Positions 1 through 8,708 of a stretch of DNA of 13,715 bases are shown one piece after another. The DNA comes from Chth-196 sp044376515. Lineage in GTDB: Bacteria > Verrucomicrobiota > Verrucomicrobiia > Chthoniobacterales > Chthoniobacteraceae. The position numbers were made by a program, and so were the translations under genes. The stretch's first letter is position 1. Each line of letters opens with the position of its first letter. The notes beneath the pieces were generated by a model. That model saw nothing but the letters and a program-made list of their open reading frames with translations. It did no database searches and was not told where the DNA came from. The stretch is from positions 1 through 13,715 of the forward strand of contig JBILKV010000112.1 in the NCBI GenBank assembly GCA_044376515.1. The letters run 5' to 3'.

Positions 1-51
1 TCCAAGCGCGAAGTCCGCGACCTCGTCGAATATCTCTCCTCCCTTAAATAG
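1..51 (+). CDS. C-terminal end of a probable PVC-type c-type cytochrome / membrane-bound dehydrogenase (partial)
   Basis: Only the last 16 codons and a TAG stop are inside the window, in frame 1. The tail reads SKREVRDLVEYLSSLK. From general family knowledge, tails of the form 'REVRDLVxYLxxLK' close the cytochrome c domain of large secreted heme-binding proteins common in Planctomycetes and Verrucomicrobia, where the last helix of the heme domain sits at the extreme C-terminus. No CxxCH motif is visible because it would lie upstream of the window, so the assignment rests on this short helix only. The gene runs in the same direction as the efflux operon but is separated from it by 422 bases, so co-transcription is unlikely. 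Other c-type cytochromes or an unrelated protein with a similar final helix remain possible. Confidence 0.45.
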   Translation, partial: SKREVRDLVEYLSSLK

Positions 52-473
52 CCTCCCGCTCCGCTTTGCCCGTCCCACTTCCCACTCCGGAAAAAGGCCG
101 CAAGGCAGGGGGGGCGCTCCGCGGTCGACAGAGGGGCTGAGTCGCGAAAACAGCTCTTCATCCAAACCGCTGAAGGAAGCAGGCGGCCACTCATGGGACG
201 TCAAAGCCGACCGCAATCGGGACCGATTGCGGGGTGGTTCGAAGCTTCCCCAACCCCTCCTCCATCCGTGTCGCGGCTCATTCAGCACCCCACGCGCTGC
301 GCAATCCGCTCGCTCAAGGGTACGCAGAAGTGCAGTCCGGGGATCGTTCACGGCCCACCGGGTCTACACGGAGTGCGGCAGTCCCGCCCGGGGGGAGACG
401 CCAGCGAAATTCGGTTTCCTCGAACACCGCGCCACAGCATGCTCGACACGCTCCGGTCCGGGGCCCCCCCACG
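52..473. other. Intergenic region upstream of the efflux operon
   Basis: This 422-base G+C-rich gap has no convincing gene. Several frames are open by base composition, and one is continuous with the TolC-like gene from an ATG at 234, but the translated extension is rich in Arg, Pro and Ser, has no domain-like character, and would place the signal sequence in the middle of the protein. The gap holds the palindrome at 211-232. I could not pick a convincing -35/-10 pair or a classical hairpin plus T-tract terminator for the preceding gene. Confidence 0.6.
211..232. promoter_or_regulatory. Near-perfect 22-bp palindrome, candidate operator for the efflux operon
   Basis: The arms CCGCAATCGG (211-220) and CCGATTGCGG (223-232) are perfect reverse complements separated by the dinucleotide GA. 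The spacer is too short for an ideal RNA hairpin and no T-run follows, so a dimeric DNA-binding protein site is more likely than a terminator. It lies 241 bases before the TolC-like start codon. No regulator gene is present in the window; the TetR, ArsR or MerR families that commonly control such pumps are possibilities by inference only. Confidence 0.4.
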
Positions 474-1808
474 ATGCCGCTTCGCTCCGCCACCCGAATT
501 TTGATTCCGGTTTTGCTCCCTTTGCTCGGGAACTCCTGCGTGCACTTCCGCGAACAACCGCTCTCCGCCGAAAAAGGCCGCGCAGACTTTGCCAGCCGTA
601 CCATGGAAGATGGCGGCCTACAGGCTTTTCTGGCTCAATACGGAGCATCGTCGGGAAATTGGGACGTCAACCGGCTTGCCCTCGTAGCGGTCTACTTTCA
701 TCCCGACATGGCCCTCGCCCGGGCCGAATACGACGAAACTACCGCCGGGTTGCAAACGGCTAGGATGCGCCCGAATCCCGTCCTGACGTTTTCGCCACAG
801 TACGCGAGTTACCGCGCACCGGTGTTCACCCCTTGGTTCATCGGCGGCAATGCGGCCTTTCCGATTGAGACCGCGGGAAAACGCTCCAAGAGAATCGCCC
901 ATTCCCTCGCCCTGGCCGAGGCAGCGCGGTGGCGTGTCTCCGCGCGTGCATGGGCGGCGCGCTCACGCGTGCGGGTCGGATTACTCGAGGTGTTTTCCGC
1001 CCGAGAAAACGCACGGCTGCTGGAGGCCGAACAAGCACTGCATGAGGACGCCATCCGGAAACTCGCCGCACAGATGGAGGCGGGCGACGTCTCTCCTTTT
1101 GAACTCACGCAGGCTCGCCTGATGCTCAACCGCACCCGGTTGGCGCTGCAGGACAACCGGCGAAACGCCGCCACCGCCCAAACCCGGCTGGCGGCCGCCC
1201 TCGGCCTGCCTTTCGCAGCGCTTGGGTCTGTGCGTCTGGATTTTTCCTCTTTCCATCGCTTGCCGCTCCCGACATCGGCGCTCCGAAACGCACTCATGGG
1301 ACGCGCCGATTTGATGGGCTTGCTGGCCGAATACGCGGCGACCGAGGCGGCTCTCAAACTCGAGCTTTCGAGACAATACCCGGACATCAATCCGACACCG
1401 GGCTACGACTACAACTCGGGACAAAACCGCTGGCAGATCGGGGTCAATTTCATCCTGCCGCTCAATCAAAACCGCGGTCCCATTGCAGAGGCGGTGGCTC
1501 GCCGCCAAACCGCGGAAAAAAGGTTTCTCGCTCGGCAGGCCGCCATCCAGGGCGAACTGGATTCCGCACGGGCCGCCTACGATACCTCCCGTGAAAAGGC
1601 CGCGACGGCAGCCCTGCTCGCAGGGGAAGCGGAGCACGCGGCGGACACTTCCCAAAAAATGGTGGAAGCCGGCAACATCTCAGCACTCGAACTCACCCGC
1701 AGACGCATCGAGGCGAGCGCCGCAAAACTCGCCCTCCTGACCGCGCAGATTGAAGCACAAACCGCGGCAGGCCTTTTGGAGGATGCCGCGCAATCTCCCT
1801 TTCGATGA
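474..1808 (+). CDS. TolC-family outer-membrane efflux protein (CzcC/CusC-like)
   Basis: 444 residues. It is the predicted outer-membrane channel of a tripartite RND pump, carrying substrate from the periplasm to the outside. The N-terminus (MPLRSATRIL, then a hydrophobic stretch to about residue 20) is a signal sequence; Cys22 in LLGNSC could be a poor lipobox. Typical subfamily motifs are RPNP (99-102), PIETAGKR (130-137), and GRADL (276-280), which opens the second half; PDINPTPGYDYN (303-314) repeats the pattern of the strand region near 101-112. Long Ala/Glu/Arg-rich helices (about 138-240 and 335-440) match the periplasmic alpha-barrel repeats. I chose the ATG at 474 rather than 234 because it puts the signal sequence at the N-terminus; no Shine-Dalgarno is evident. 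It is first of three genes, 75 nt before the adaptor. The substrate cannot be read from this protein. Confidence 0.88.
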   Translation: MPLRSATRILIPVLLPLLGNSCVHFREQPLSAEKGRADFASRTMEDGGLQAFLAQYGASSGNWDVNRLALVAVYFHPDMALARAEYDETTAGLQTARMRPNPVLTFSPQYASYRAPVFTPWFIGGNAAFPIETAGKRSKRIAHSLALAEAARWRVSARAWAARSRVRVGLLEVFSARENARLLEAEQALHEDAIRKLAAQMEAGDVSPFELTQARLMLNRTRLALQDNRRNAATAQTRLAAALGLPFAALGSVRLDFSSFHRLPLPTSALRNALMGRADLMGLLAEYAATEAALKLELSRQYPDINPTPGYDYNSGQNRWQIGVNFILPLNQNRGPIAEAVARRQTAEKRFLARQAAIQGELDSARAAYDTSREKAATAALLAGEAEHAADTSQKMVEAGNISALELTRRRIEASAAKLALLTAQIEAQTAAGLLEDAAQSPFR

Positions 1809-1883
1809 GCCCTTGCCATTCCCGCCCTTTTGCCCGCATCAGGCCTAGTCAAGTGCCGCACTGACAGCACCACGCCCTACCCC

Positions 1884-2882
1884 ATGAGCCGGACCCACGC
1901 TTTCTTTTTACTGCTTGCCTGTGGTTGGTACGTCCCGGCTTCCCCGACGCTTCGGGCCGCCGAGCGAACCGCCGCCCCACCGGCCACCCTTACAAAAGAA
2001 ACCGACCTGACGCTGCTCATCCTCAAGCCCGAGGCGGAACGCGCCCTCAGACTGAAAACGGCGCCTGTCGAACGGCGCAAAGTCCCGGATGCCCGGCTGT
2101 TTTCGGGCGAGGTCGTCACTCCGCTGGCGGCAGAAGGGGCGACGGTGGCCCCCGTGTTGGGCGGCACTTTGGAGGAGGTGTTGCGTTTGGCGGATCTCCA
2201 GGCGACCGCCGACGGACGCGTAGCGCAGGCACAGGTCCAGATCGACGGGGCCCGCATCGCCATGGAACGGGCCCAAAAAATGCTCGTGGCCGAGGCCGGG
2301 AGCGTTCGCAACGTGGACGAAACCAAGACGGCACTCGCGCTCGCCGAAAGCGCGCTTGCCACTGCGCGCGCGCAGCGCGAGCTGCTTGGCACACCCGTCG
2401 GCAGGGGGGGCGGCAATCGGACCTGGGTCCGCGTGGCCATCTACAGCGGCGAGGCACCTTTGCTCGACGCGCACGCACCAGCAGGAATTCGAACACTGCA
2501 AGCCCGAGCAACATCCCATGCCGCGAAACCGGTCTCGGGCCCCCCCACCGCAAACGGACTCACCAGCACCCTCGACTGGTACTACGAACTGCCGGGGGAA
2601 AACCCGCTCCGCCCCGGCCAACGGGTGGCCGTCGAAATCCCAACGCTTGCCAGCAACTGCGAGCGGCCTGTCATTCCGCACACCGCATTGCTTCAAGACA
2701 TCCACGGGGGCGAGTGGGTGTATGTTCAAACCGCGGAGCACTCGTATGCAAGGCGGCGGGTTCAGGTCGCCCGCATCACCGGCGCGGACGCCGTGCTTGA
2801 AAACGGACCGGTAGAGGGAACCCGGGTCGTCACCGAGGGCGCGGCCGAGCTTTTCGGCACCGAGTTCGTCACCGGGAAGTAA
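1884..2882 (+). CDS. RND efflux periplasmic adaptor (membrane-fusion protein, CzcB-like) with reduced lipoyl domain
   Basis: 332 residues. It should bridge the inner-membrane pump and the TolC-like channel in the periplasm. Residues 4-26 form a secretion signal (hydrophobic FFLLLACGWYV, possible cleavage after LRA). Residues 71-92 (SGEVVTP...VAPVLGG) are the usual strand leading to the lipoyl domain; about 108-168 is an Ala/Arg/Glu-rich alpha-hairpin including AEAGSVRNVDE; 179-255 (WVRVAIYSGE through LRPGQRVAVEIP) is the beta-barrel; 262-325 is the membrane-proximal domain (VIPHTALLQDIHGGEWVYV, VVTEGAAELFGTEF). The glycine-rich lipoyl turns normally seen before and after the hairpin (of the type 'G..V..G..L' and 'AP.DG.V') are largely absent. 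The start at 1884 was preferred to the in-frame ATG at 1830 because it places the signal at the N-terminus. It lies 75 nt after the channel gene and 18 nt before the pump gene. Confidence 0.85.
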   Translation: MSRTHAFFLLLACGWYVPASPTLRAAERTAAPPATLTKETDLTLLILKPEAERALRLKTAPVERRKVPDARLFSGEVVTPLAAEGATVAPVLGGTLEEVLRLADLQATADGRVAQAQVQIDGARIAMERAQKMLVAEAGSVRNVDETKTALALAESALATARAQRELLGTPVGRGGGNRTWVRVAIYSGEAPLLDAHAPAGIRTLQARATSHAAKPVSGPPTANGLTSTLDWYYELPGENPLRPGQRVAVEIPTLASNCERPVIPHTALLQDIHGGEWVYVQTAEHSYARRRVQVARITGADAVLENGPVEGTRVVTEGAAELFGTEFVTGK

Positions 2883-2900
2883 ACGAAGGCAACCCTACAG

Positions 2901-5900
2901 ATGCTGCAATCGATTGTCTTGTGGGCGCTTCGAATGCGCGTGTTGGTGGTCGGGATCGCCATTGCCGTTTTTCTGGCAGGCCTTTCCGCGATGCGCACCG
3001 CCCCGCTCGACGTGTTTCCAGAGTTCGCACCGCCTCTGGTGGAAGTCCAGACCGAGGCTCCAGGCCTCTCCACCGAGGAGGTTGACGGCCTGGTCTCGGT
3101 CCCCTTGGAAAACCTCTTCAACGGACTGCCCTTCCTCAAGACCATCCGCTCCAAATCCGTGCTGGGCCTTTCCTCAGTGGTGATGATTTTCCAAAAGGGC
3201 ACCGACATTCTACGCGCACGCCAACTGGTACAGGAAAGGCTCCAACTGGCGCAACACCGCCTGCCCAACGTGGTAAAGCCGCCCGTGTTGATGGCCCCCT
3301 CCTCCTCCCTGAGCCGTGTGTTAAAAGTGGGGCTCCGCTCAGAGACCCTCTCGCAGTTGCAACTGAGCGAACAGGCAGTGTGGACGATCCGGCCGCGTCT
3401 CATGGCCGTGCCGGGCGTCGCCAATGTCGCGGTGTGGGGCCAGCGAGACCGGCAGTTTCAGGTGCTCGCAGATCCACAGCGTCTCCGGGCCGCAATGGTC
3501 ACCCTCGACGCGCTCACTCGCGCCGTAACCGACGCGGCAACGCTTGAGGCCGGCGGCTTCATCGACACCCCAAACCTCCGGCTCAGCGTCAACCAGCGCA
3601 CCCTGATTGCCTCCGCGGAGGATCTTGCGAGGACCGTGGTGGAATTCCGGCAGGGAACGCCCATCCGGCTCGCAGACGTCGCCGATGTCCGCGAGGACAG
3701 CCCCGCACCGATCGGTGACGCTGTCATCAATGACGGCGACGGACTCCTGCTCATCGTGGAAAAACAACCGTGGGGAAACACGCTTGAAGTGACCCGCGGA
3801 GTCGAAAAGGCGCTGCAGGACATGACCCCTGCCCTCCCGGAAATCCACATCGACAGCACCATCTTTCGTCCGGCGACCTTCATCGAGCTTTCGCTGGATC
3901 ACCTGAAGGAATCGCTGTGGCTGGGCTGCCTCTTGGTGATGGTCGTGCTCGCCCTGTTTTTAGGAGATTGGCGGACAACACTTATCAGCCTGACCGCCAT
4001 TCCCCTGTCGCTTGCCGCGGCCGTTCTCCTGCTGCGCTGGCGCGGCGAGACCATCAACACGATGATTCTGGCCGGACTGATCATCGCCCTTGGCGAGGTG
4101 GTTGACGACGCGATCATTGATGTCGAAAACATCCTGCGCAGACTCCGTCAAAACGCGCTCGACCCTGCGCCCAAATCCAGGTTCCGCGTGGTGCTGGAAG
4201 CCTCGTTGGAAGTTCGCAGCGCGGTGGTCTACGCCAGCCTCATCATCGTGCTGGTTTTTGTTCCGGTGTTTTTTCTGCCCGGCCTTGCGGGCACTTTCTT
4301 TCAACCGCTCGCCCTCGCCTACATTCTGGCCATCGTGGCCTCCCTCGCGGTGGCCTTGACCCTCACCCCGGCGTTGAGCCTCATGCTGCTGCGCGTCCCC
4401 CCCGCCTCCGCGCACAAGGAAGCCTTCCTCGCGCGCGCGCTGAAGCGACTCTACCGGGCATCCCTTCCGGCTTTCATCTCCCGGCCTTGGATGGCTCTGT
4501 TTGCGCTTTTGACCGCATTCAGCGCGAGCGCCTGGATCTGGCGCACCCAACTGCGCGAGGAATTTTTGCCCCACTTTAAGGAGCGTGATTTTCTCATGCA
4601 CTGGATCGAGAAGCCAAACACGAGCATCGAAGCCAGCAAGCGCGCCACCAAGGCTTTGGCGCAGGACCTCCTGCAAATCCCCGGGGTCCGCAACCAGGGC
4701 GCGCACATCGGCCGGGCGGAGGTCGCAGACGAGGTCGTGGGGCCGGATTTCACCGAACTGTGGATCAGTCTGGATCCGTCCGCGCACTACGAGGAAACAC
4801 TCGCAAAAGTGCAATCCTCAGTGGACGGCTTCCCGGGGTTGACGCGGGACCTGCTCACCTTCCTGCGGGAGCGAATCAAGGAGGTGCTCACCGGAGCGAG
4901 CGCCAGCGTTGTGGTGAGAATTTTCGGGCCCGATCTCGAGCAACTCCGCATCCACGCAGGCGCAGTCGGCGAGGCGCTCAAACACATCCCCGGCGTGAGC
5001 GCTCTCAAGGTCGAACCTCAGGTGCTCGTTCCCCAGATCGACATCCGGTTACGGCCCGAGCGGGCCGCCCTGCACGGCTTGACTCCGGGCCGGATCCGCC
5101 AAGCGGTCGCCACCCTGGTCAACGGACGCAAGCTTGGGGAGGTCTATCGGGACCAGCGCGTTCACGACGTCGTGGTATGGAGCCCGCCGCTGGTGCGGGC
5201 GGACTTTGGCAGCCTGCGCGACCTGCTCCTTGAGACGCCCTCCGGCGGCCACGTCCTTCTGGCGGATGTAGCTGATCTGGAGATTGTCCCCGCCCCGAAT
5301 GCAATCAAACGCGAAAGTGCCTCACGCCGTATCGACGTGACCTGCAACGTGGCCAAGGGCCACGCGCTGGGCGAGGTGGTCAGCGCAGTGGAAGACCGTC
5401 TCCGCACGCTGAATTTCGCAGCGGGCTACCATCCGGAAATTCTCGGCGAATGGGCCGAACGGCAGGCAGCACAACGCTCCTTGCTGTGGCTCTCGCTGGC
5501 AAGTGTCGCCGCCATTGTGCTGTTACTTTTGGCAGATTTCCAGTGTGTGCGCTCCGTCCTGCTGCTGACCCTCACCCTGCCCTTTGCGCTGATCGGCGGC
5601 ATTCTTGCGGTGGCCTCCGGGGGGGGAGTATTGTCTCTTGGATCCCTCGTGGGCTTTGTCACGGTGCTGGGAATCGCCGCGCGCAACGGGATTCTGCTCC
5701 TGAGCCACTACAGGCACCTACAGCGGGACGAGAGCCACCCGTTCAATTCCGACCTGGTTCTCCGCGGCAGCGGGGAGCGGCTCCTGCCCATCCTCATGAC
5801 TGCGGCGACGGCGGCGCTCGCCCTGGTTCCGATGATTCTCAAGGGCGAGGTGCCCGGTAATGAGATCGAACGCCCCATGGCCTTGGTCATCCTCGGCGGC

Positions 5901-6044
5901 CTCGCCACGAGCACGTGGCTAAACTTGTTCCTGCTACCCGCCCTCTTCCTGCGCTTCGGCCCTCGCCGTCTCCCACCCGCAGCAGACTCCGAGTCCCTCA
6001 CCGCCGGGATCGAGCTCGATCCTCGGCGTTCTCTGGAGCACTAG
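2901..6044 (+). CDS. RND efflux pump, heavy-metal (CzcA/CusA-like) inner-membrane permease
   Basis: 1047 residues, the usual length for this family. It is a proton-driven inner-membrane pump expected to assemble as a trimer with the two upstream products. A first membrane helix (about 10-30) and MRTAPLDVFPEFAPPLVEVQTEAPGLSTEEVD are family signatures, as is PGVANVAVWGQRDRQFQVLADP in the porter domain. The membrane-embedded proton-relay segment reads LGEVVDDAIIDVENILRRLR, with Asp402, Asp403, Asp407 and Glu409. Other membrane signatures are FFLPGLAGTFFQPLALAY, TLTPALSLMLL, GIAARNGILLLSHYRHL and LPILMTAATAALALVPMI followed by GNEIERPMA. The start ATG follows the adaptor stop by 18 nt, supporting one operon. 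Heavy-metal RND membership is clear; the ion or compound exported is not, and I see no obvious methionine ladder like that of CusA in the porter domain. Confidence 0.93.
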   Translation: MLQSIVLWALRMRVLVVGIAIAVFLAGLSAMRTAPLDVFPEFAPPLVEVQTEAPGLSTEEVDGLVSVPLENLFNGLPFLKTIRSKSVLGLSSVVMIFQKGTDILRARQLVQERLQLAQHRLPNVVKPPVLMAPSSSLSRVLKVGLRSETLSQLQLSEQAVWTIRPRLMAVPGVANVAVWGQRDRQFQVLADPQRLRAAMVTLDALTRAVTDAATLEAGGFIDTPNLRLSVNQRTLIASAEDLARTVVEFRQGTPIRLADVADVREDSPAPIGDAVINDGDGLLLIVEKQPWGNTLEVTRGVEKALQDMTPALPEIHIDSTIFRPATFIELSLDHLKESLWLGCLLVMVVLALFLGDWRTTLISLTAIPLSLAAAVLLLRWRGETINTMILAGLIIALGEVVDDAIIDVENILRRLRQNALDPAPKSRFRVVLEASLEVRSAVVYASLIIVLVFVPVFFLPGLAGTFFQPLALAYILAIVASLAVALTLTPALSLMLLRVPPASAHKEAFLARALKRLYRASLPAFISRPWMALFALLTAFSASAWIWRTQLREEFLPHFKERDFLMHWIEKPNTSIEASKRATKALAQDLLQIPGVRNQGAHIGRAEVADEVVGPDFTELWISLDPSAHYEETLAKVQSSVDGFPGLTRDLLTFLRERIKEVLTGASASVVVRIFGPDLEQLRIHAGAVGEALKHIPGVSALKVEPQVLVPQIDIRLRPERAALHGLTPGRIRQAVATLVNGRKLGEVYRDQRVHDVVVWSPPLVRADFGSLRDLLLETPSGGHVLLADVADLEIVPAPNAIKRESASRRIDVTCNVAKGHALGEVVSAVEDRLRTLNFAAGYHPEILGEWAERQAAQRSLLWLSLASVAAIVLLLLADFQCVRSVLLLTLTLPFALIGGILAVASGGGVLSLGSLVGFVTVLGIAARNGILLLSHYRHLQRDESHPFNSDLVLRGSGERLLPILMTAATAALALVPMILKGEVPGNEIERPMALVILGGLATSTWLNLFLLPALFLRFGPRRLPPAADSESLTAGIELDPRRSLEH

Positions 6045-6169
6045 CTTTGGGCCCCTCCTGCTTTGCTGCGCCCACCTTCCTCAGAGAGCCTGCGTTGGAA
6101 TCCCTCCAGTCCATCGCAAAACCTACACGGGGGGGCTCCGCCCTTGGCAACCCCTGTCCCGAATTCCCC

Positions 6170-7525
6170 TCAATGCGGCAACCCGGCAAGATCGGCCGGA
6201 ACCACGGGACTGTCCTTCACCACTTGCGCATCGAGGAGGGTGCTTAATTCCTTCAGCTTGTCCGGAACAACCAGTGCAAGGTTCCGCTTCTCGTACGGAT
6301 CCTTGCCGAGGTCAAAAACCTCCGGGGCTCCCTTTTTGTGGCGAACGATTTTCCAGTCCCCATGAAGGAGTGCCTGCCCCTCGGGATGGGCGATGTAGAT
6401 GGTCCGCGGCGCGGGCGACTCCACCTTGCCCGTGAGCACCTCCCAGCGGTCCAGTCCGTCCCATCCCGGGTCGCCTTGGGTTTTCGCGCCCACAAGGGCG
6501 GCAACCGTCGGAAGCCAGTCGCCGACATACATGGGGGCGTTGACTTTGCCGGGACGCAGCGTGCCGGGCCAGTTGGCAAATGCGCAGACCCGAATGCCGC
6601 CTTCGTACAGGGTTCTTTTTTGCCCGCGCAGCGGGTCGTTTTCACTGTTGAGTGGCGAGTGCGGCACCTTGCCGACGTACGCGTTTTCGAGACTCTCGAT
6701 CCCGCCGTTGTCGGAGGTGAAAACAATCAGGGTCCGCTCCCGCTGACCGGTACGCTCGAGCGCGTGAACAAACTCACCAATCTTCGCGTCCAGCTGTGAA
6801 ACCATCGCAGCCATGCGCAACCGCGACTCGTGCTTTGCCGGCTCTCCGTGAAACTGAACGCCGTTGTAAAGTTCCTTGTACCGCTCTGGTGCATCCACGG
6901 GCGTGTGCACCGCGTGGAACGGCACGTACATGAACCAAGGCTGGTCCCCGCCCTCGGTGATGCGTCTGATCGCTTCGGCAGCAATCAGTTCGGTAGCATT
7001 GCCCTCCTCGTCAAAAATCTTTCCATCGCGGTTCCACGTGTCCTCGTAAGGGTTGCCTTTCCGGTACTTGTGGGTCCACGGGTCGGCTGCGCCCGTAAGC
7101 GTGCCGTAACTGGTGTCGAAACCGTACCGGTTGGGAATCCACTCGGGCCGGGCGCCCAAATGCCATTTGCCCGCGATATGGGTGCGATAGCCGACCGATT
7201 TCAGGACGGAGGCCAGGGTGGGCGTGCCGAGGGGCATCGCGCGGAGATTGCTCGGCACCAAGGCATGGGGCCCGAACCTTCCCGGACACCGCCCGCTCAT
7301 GAGCGCCGTGCGGGTTGGCGTACAAACCGGTTGCACGTAATGCCGGTCCAACTCGCGCCCCTCGCGCACGAGACGGTCCATGTTGGGTGTCTTGCCGAAA
7401 CCGCCGTGCCAGCCGACATCCGACCAACCCAGGTCGTCGGCAACAATCAGAAGAATATTCGGCCGTTCGGCACCGAAAACCGGGGATACGAGGGCGCAAA
7501 GCGCCATCAGGAACATGCGTTTCAT
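6170..7525 (-). CDS. Secreted sulfatase, arylsulfatase A family (formylglycine-dependent, S1)
   Basis: 451 residues. It hydrolyses sulfate esters, most likely on glycans or glycosaminoglycan-like sugars, outside the cytoplasm. A signal peptide (MKRMFLMALCALVSPVFGA, cleavage near residue 19) is followed by RPNILLIVADDLGWSD, with the calcium-binding Asp pair at 30-31. The active-site motif CTPTR begins at Cys68, the residue converted to formylglycine; the usual second signature GKWHLG (K120, H122) and the SDNGG metal site (D272, N273) are present, as are H204/H207 in PFHAVHTP and K303 in RGQKRTLYEGG. The C-terminal subdomain has GDWKIVRHKKGAPEVFDLGKDP. I chose the ATG at 7525 because the signal peptide starts there; longer in-frame starts at 7555 or 7564 add a hydrophilic leader. 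No maturation enzyme gene is in the window. It is 184 nt after tilS and converges with the pump gene. Confidence 0.93.
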   Translation of the reverse strand: MKRMFLMALCALVSPVFGAERPNILLIVADDLGWSDVGWHGGFGKTPNMDRLVREGRELDRHYVQPVCTPTRTALMSGRCPGRFGPHALVPSNLRAMPLGTPTLASVLKSVGYRTHIAGKWHLGARPEWIPNRYGFDTSYGTLTGAADPWTHKYRKGNPYEDTWNRDGKIFDEEGNATELIAAEAIRRITEGGDQPWFMYVPFHAVHTPVDAPERYKELYNGVQFHGEPAKHESRLRMAAMVSQLDAKIGEFVHALERTGQRERTLIVFTSDNGGIESLENAYVGKVPHSPLNSENDPLRGQKRTLYEGGIRVCAFANWPGTLRPGKVNAPMYVGDWLPTVAALVGAKTQGDPGWDGLDRWEVLTGKVESPAPRTIYIAHPEGQALLHGDWKIVRHKKGAPEVFDLGKDPYEKRNLALVVPDKLKELSTLLDAQVVKDSPVVPADLAGLPH

Positions 7526-7709
7526 GGGGTGTCGCCAGCTTGATTCGCCCTCCATCGCCCGCAAGAAGGATCAGCCGGCGGTGGCGCCAAAGTTGATCCG
7601 CACCAGTTTCTTTCCTCTCCGGTTTGCTCAATCCGCAGAGGCGACGGACCTCTCCAAAGCCCGAAGGATAGCGGAACCGTCACCTCGTCCCGGCGCCAAC
7701 CCGGTGGGA

Positions 7710-8708
7710 TCACACAAGATCGAGACCGCTCCCCATGGGGGGAAGGCCCTCCAAAAAGATCCAGCCCGCCCGCCTCCGCACATGGCCCCCACCGGGCAGG
7801 TTGACCTTCGCGGGAAACCTCTCGACAAGCAAACGCAGGACCGTCTCGATCAGGTCAAACCCCGCCGGCGCCACCCCATGCACCGCCAACCAGCGGTTCA
7901 CCCGCACACGCCTCAGCGCCAGAGGAAGCGCACTGAGCGCGCTCACTTTCAGGCGGCCCGGCAAGTCTTCCTCCGCATCGTCGAACGCCCGCAAACACTC
8001 TGCCTCCGCCCGCAAAAGCTCAGCCGTCCGCCAAAGCGCCAGCTTTACGGGCCGCTCCATCGCCCGCTCCATTGCCGGCAAAAGCTCGTGCCGGATCCTG
8101 TTTCGCGTCCACCGGGAGTCCGCATTCGTCGGGTCCTCTAAAAACACCAGTCCCCTCTCGCGAATCCATTCGTCCAGTTCCGTGCGCCACACCCCGACCA
8201 TCGGACGGAGCACTCGCAGGGCCCCCACCCCAGCCTCACGCTCACTCACCGACGCCATGCTTCCCAGCCCCCGGGAACCGGCCCCGCGCAGCAACCGGAA
8301 GAGAAAGGTTTCCACCTGGTCATCCGCGTGATGGCCCAACACCACATTCTGAACTCCGCGCCGGAGGGCTTCCCTCGCAAAAAACGCGTAGCGCGCCTCC
8401 CTCCCCGCCTCCTCCAACCCACTTCCGCTTTGCCCCTTGGCCCCGCCCACCTCCCTGCGCTCCACCACCACCTCCAAGCCGCGCTCCCGGCCGAAATTGC
8501 GGCACCACTCGCCATCAGAACCGCTCTCGGGCCGCAACGCGTGATCCAGATGCAGCAGCGTCAGCCGACCAAATCCTTCCTCCTGAAGCAGCCCCACCAA
8601 CGCCACAGAATCACGCCCCCCGGAGAATCCCACCAACAAGTCGTCCCCGGGACGCACCCCGGCCGAAAGCATCGCGCCCCTCACGCGCTGGCACAGGCGG
8701 CTCTTCAC
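7710..8708 (-). CDS. tilS: tRNA(Ile)-lysidine synthase
   Basis: 332 residues. It attaches lysine to C34 of the CAU-anticodon tRNA-Ile using ATP, changing decoding from AUG to AUA. The N-terminal ATP-pyrophosphatase domain carries the PP-loop SGGRDS (29-34), the LHLDHALRPES segment (52-62) and GHHADDQVET (125-134). The remainder covers the linker domain (including SRWTRNRIRHELLP) and ends soon afterwards, so this is a short form lacking the long C-terminal domain of E. coli TilS. I use the GTG at 8708, which retains the conserved helix before the PP-loop. An ATG at 8672 (codon 13) is preceded by GAGGGG at close spacing and is a genuine alternative; it would begin inside that helix. The gene starts 15 nt after the serS stop, suggesting co-transcription. 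Confidence 0.93.
   Translation of the reverse strand: MKSRLCQRVRGAMLSAGVRPGDDLLVGFSGGRDSVALVGLLQEEGFGRLTLLHLDHALRPESGSDGEWCRNFGRERGLEVVVERREVGGAKGQSGSGLEEAGREARYAFFAREALRRGVQNVVLGHHADDQVETFLFRLLRGAGSRGLGSMASVSEREAGVGALRVLRPMVGVWRTELDEWIRERGLVFLEDPTNADSRWTRNRIRHELLPAMERAMERPVKLALWRTAELLRAEAECLRAFDDAEEDLPGRLKVSALSALPLALRRVRVNRWLAVHGVAPAGFDLIETVLRLLVERFPAKVNLPGGGHVRRRAGWIFLEGLPPMGSGLDLV

Noticed and set aside
234..473. N-terminal extension of the TolC-like protein from the ATG at 234
   Set aside because: The extension is Arg/Pro/Ser-rich, would bury the signal sequence inside the protein, and begins inside the palindrome at 211-232. The ATG at 474 gives a normal secreted channel protein.
3960..4814. 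284-codon minus-strand open frame within the RND pump gene
   Set aside because: It is a shadow of the pump gene. The translation is a low-complexity His/Gln/Gly/Arg-rich string opposite conserved membrane segments.
6133..6143. GGGC-TCC-GCCC mini-hairpin between the convergent pump and sulfatase genes
   Set aside because: A four-base stem with a three-base loop and no T-tract is too weak to call a terminator.
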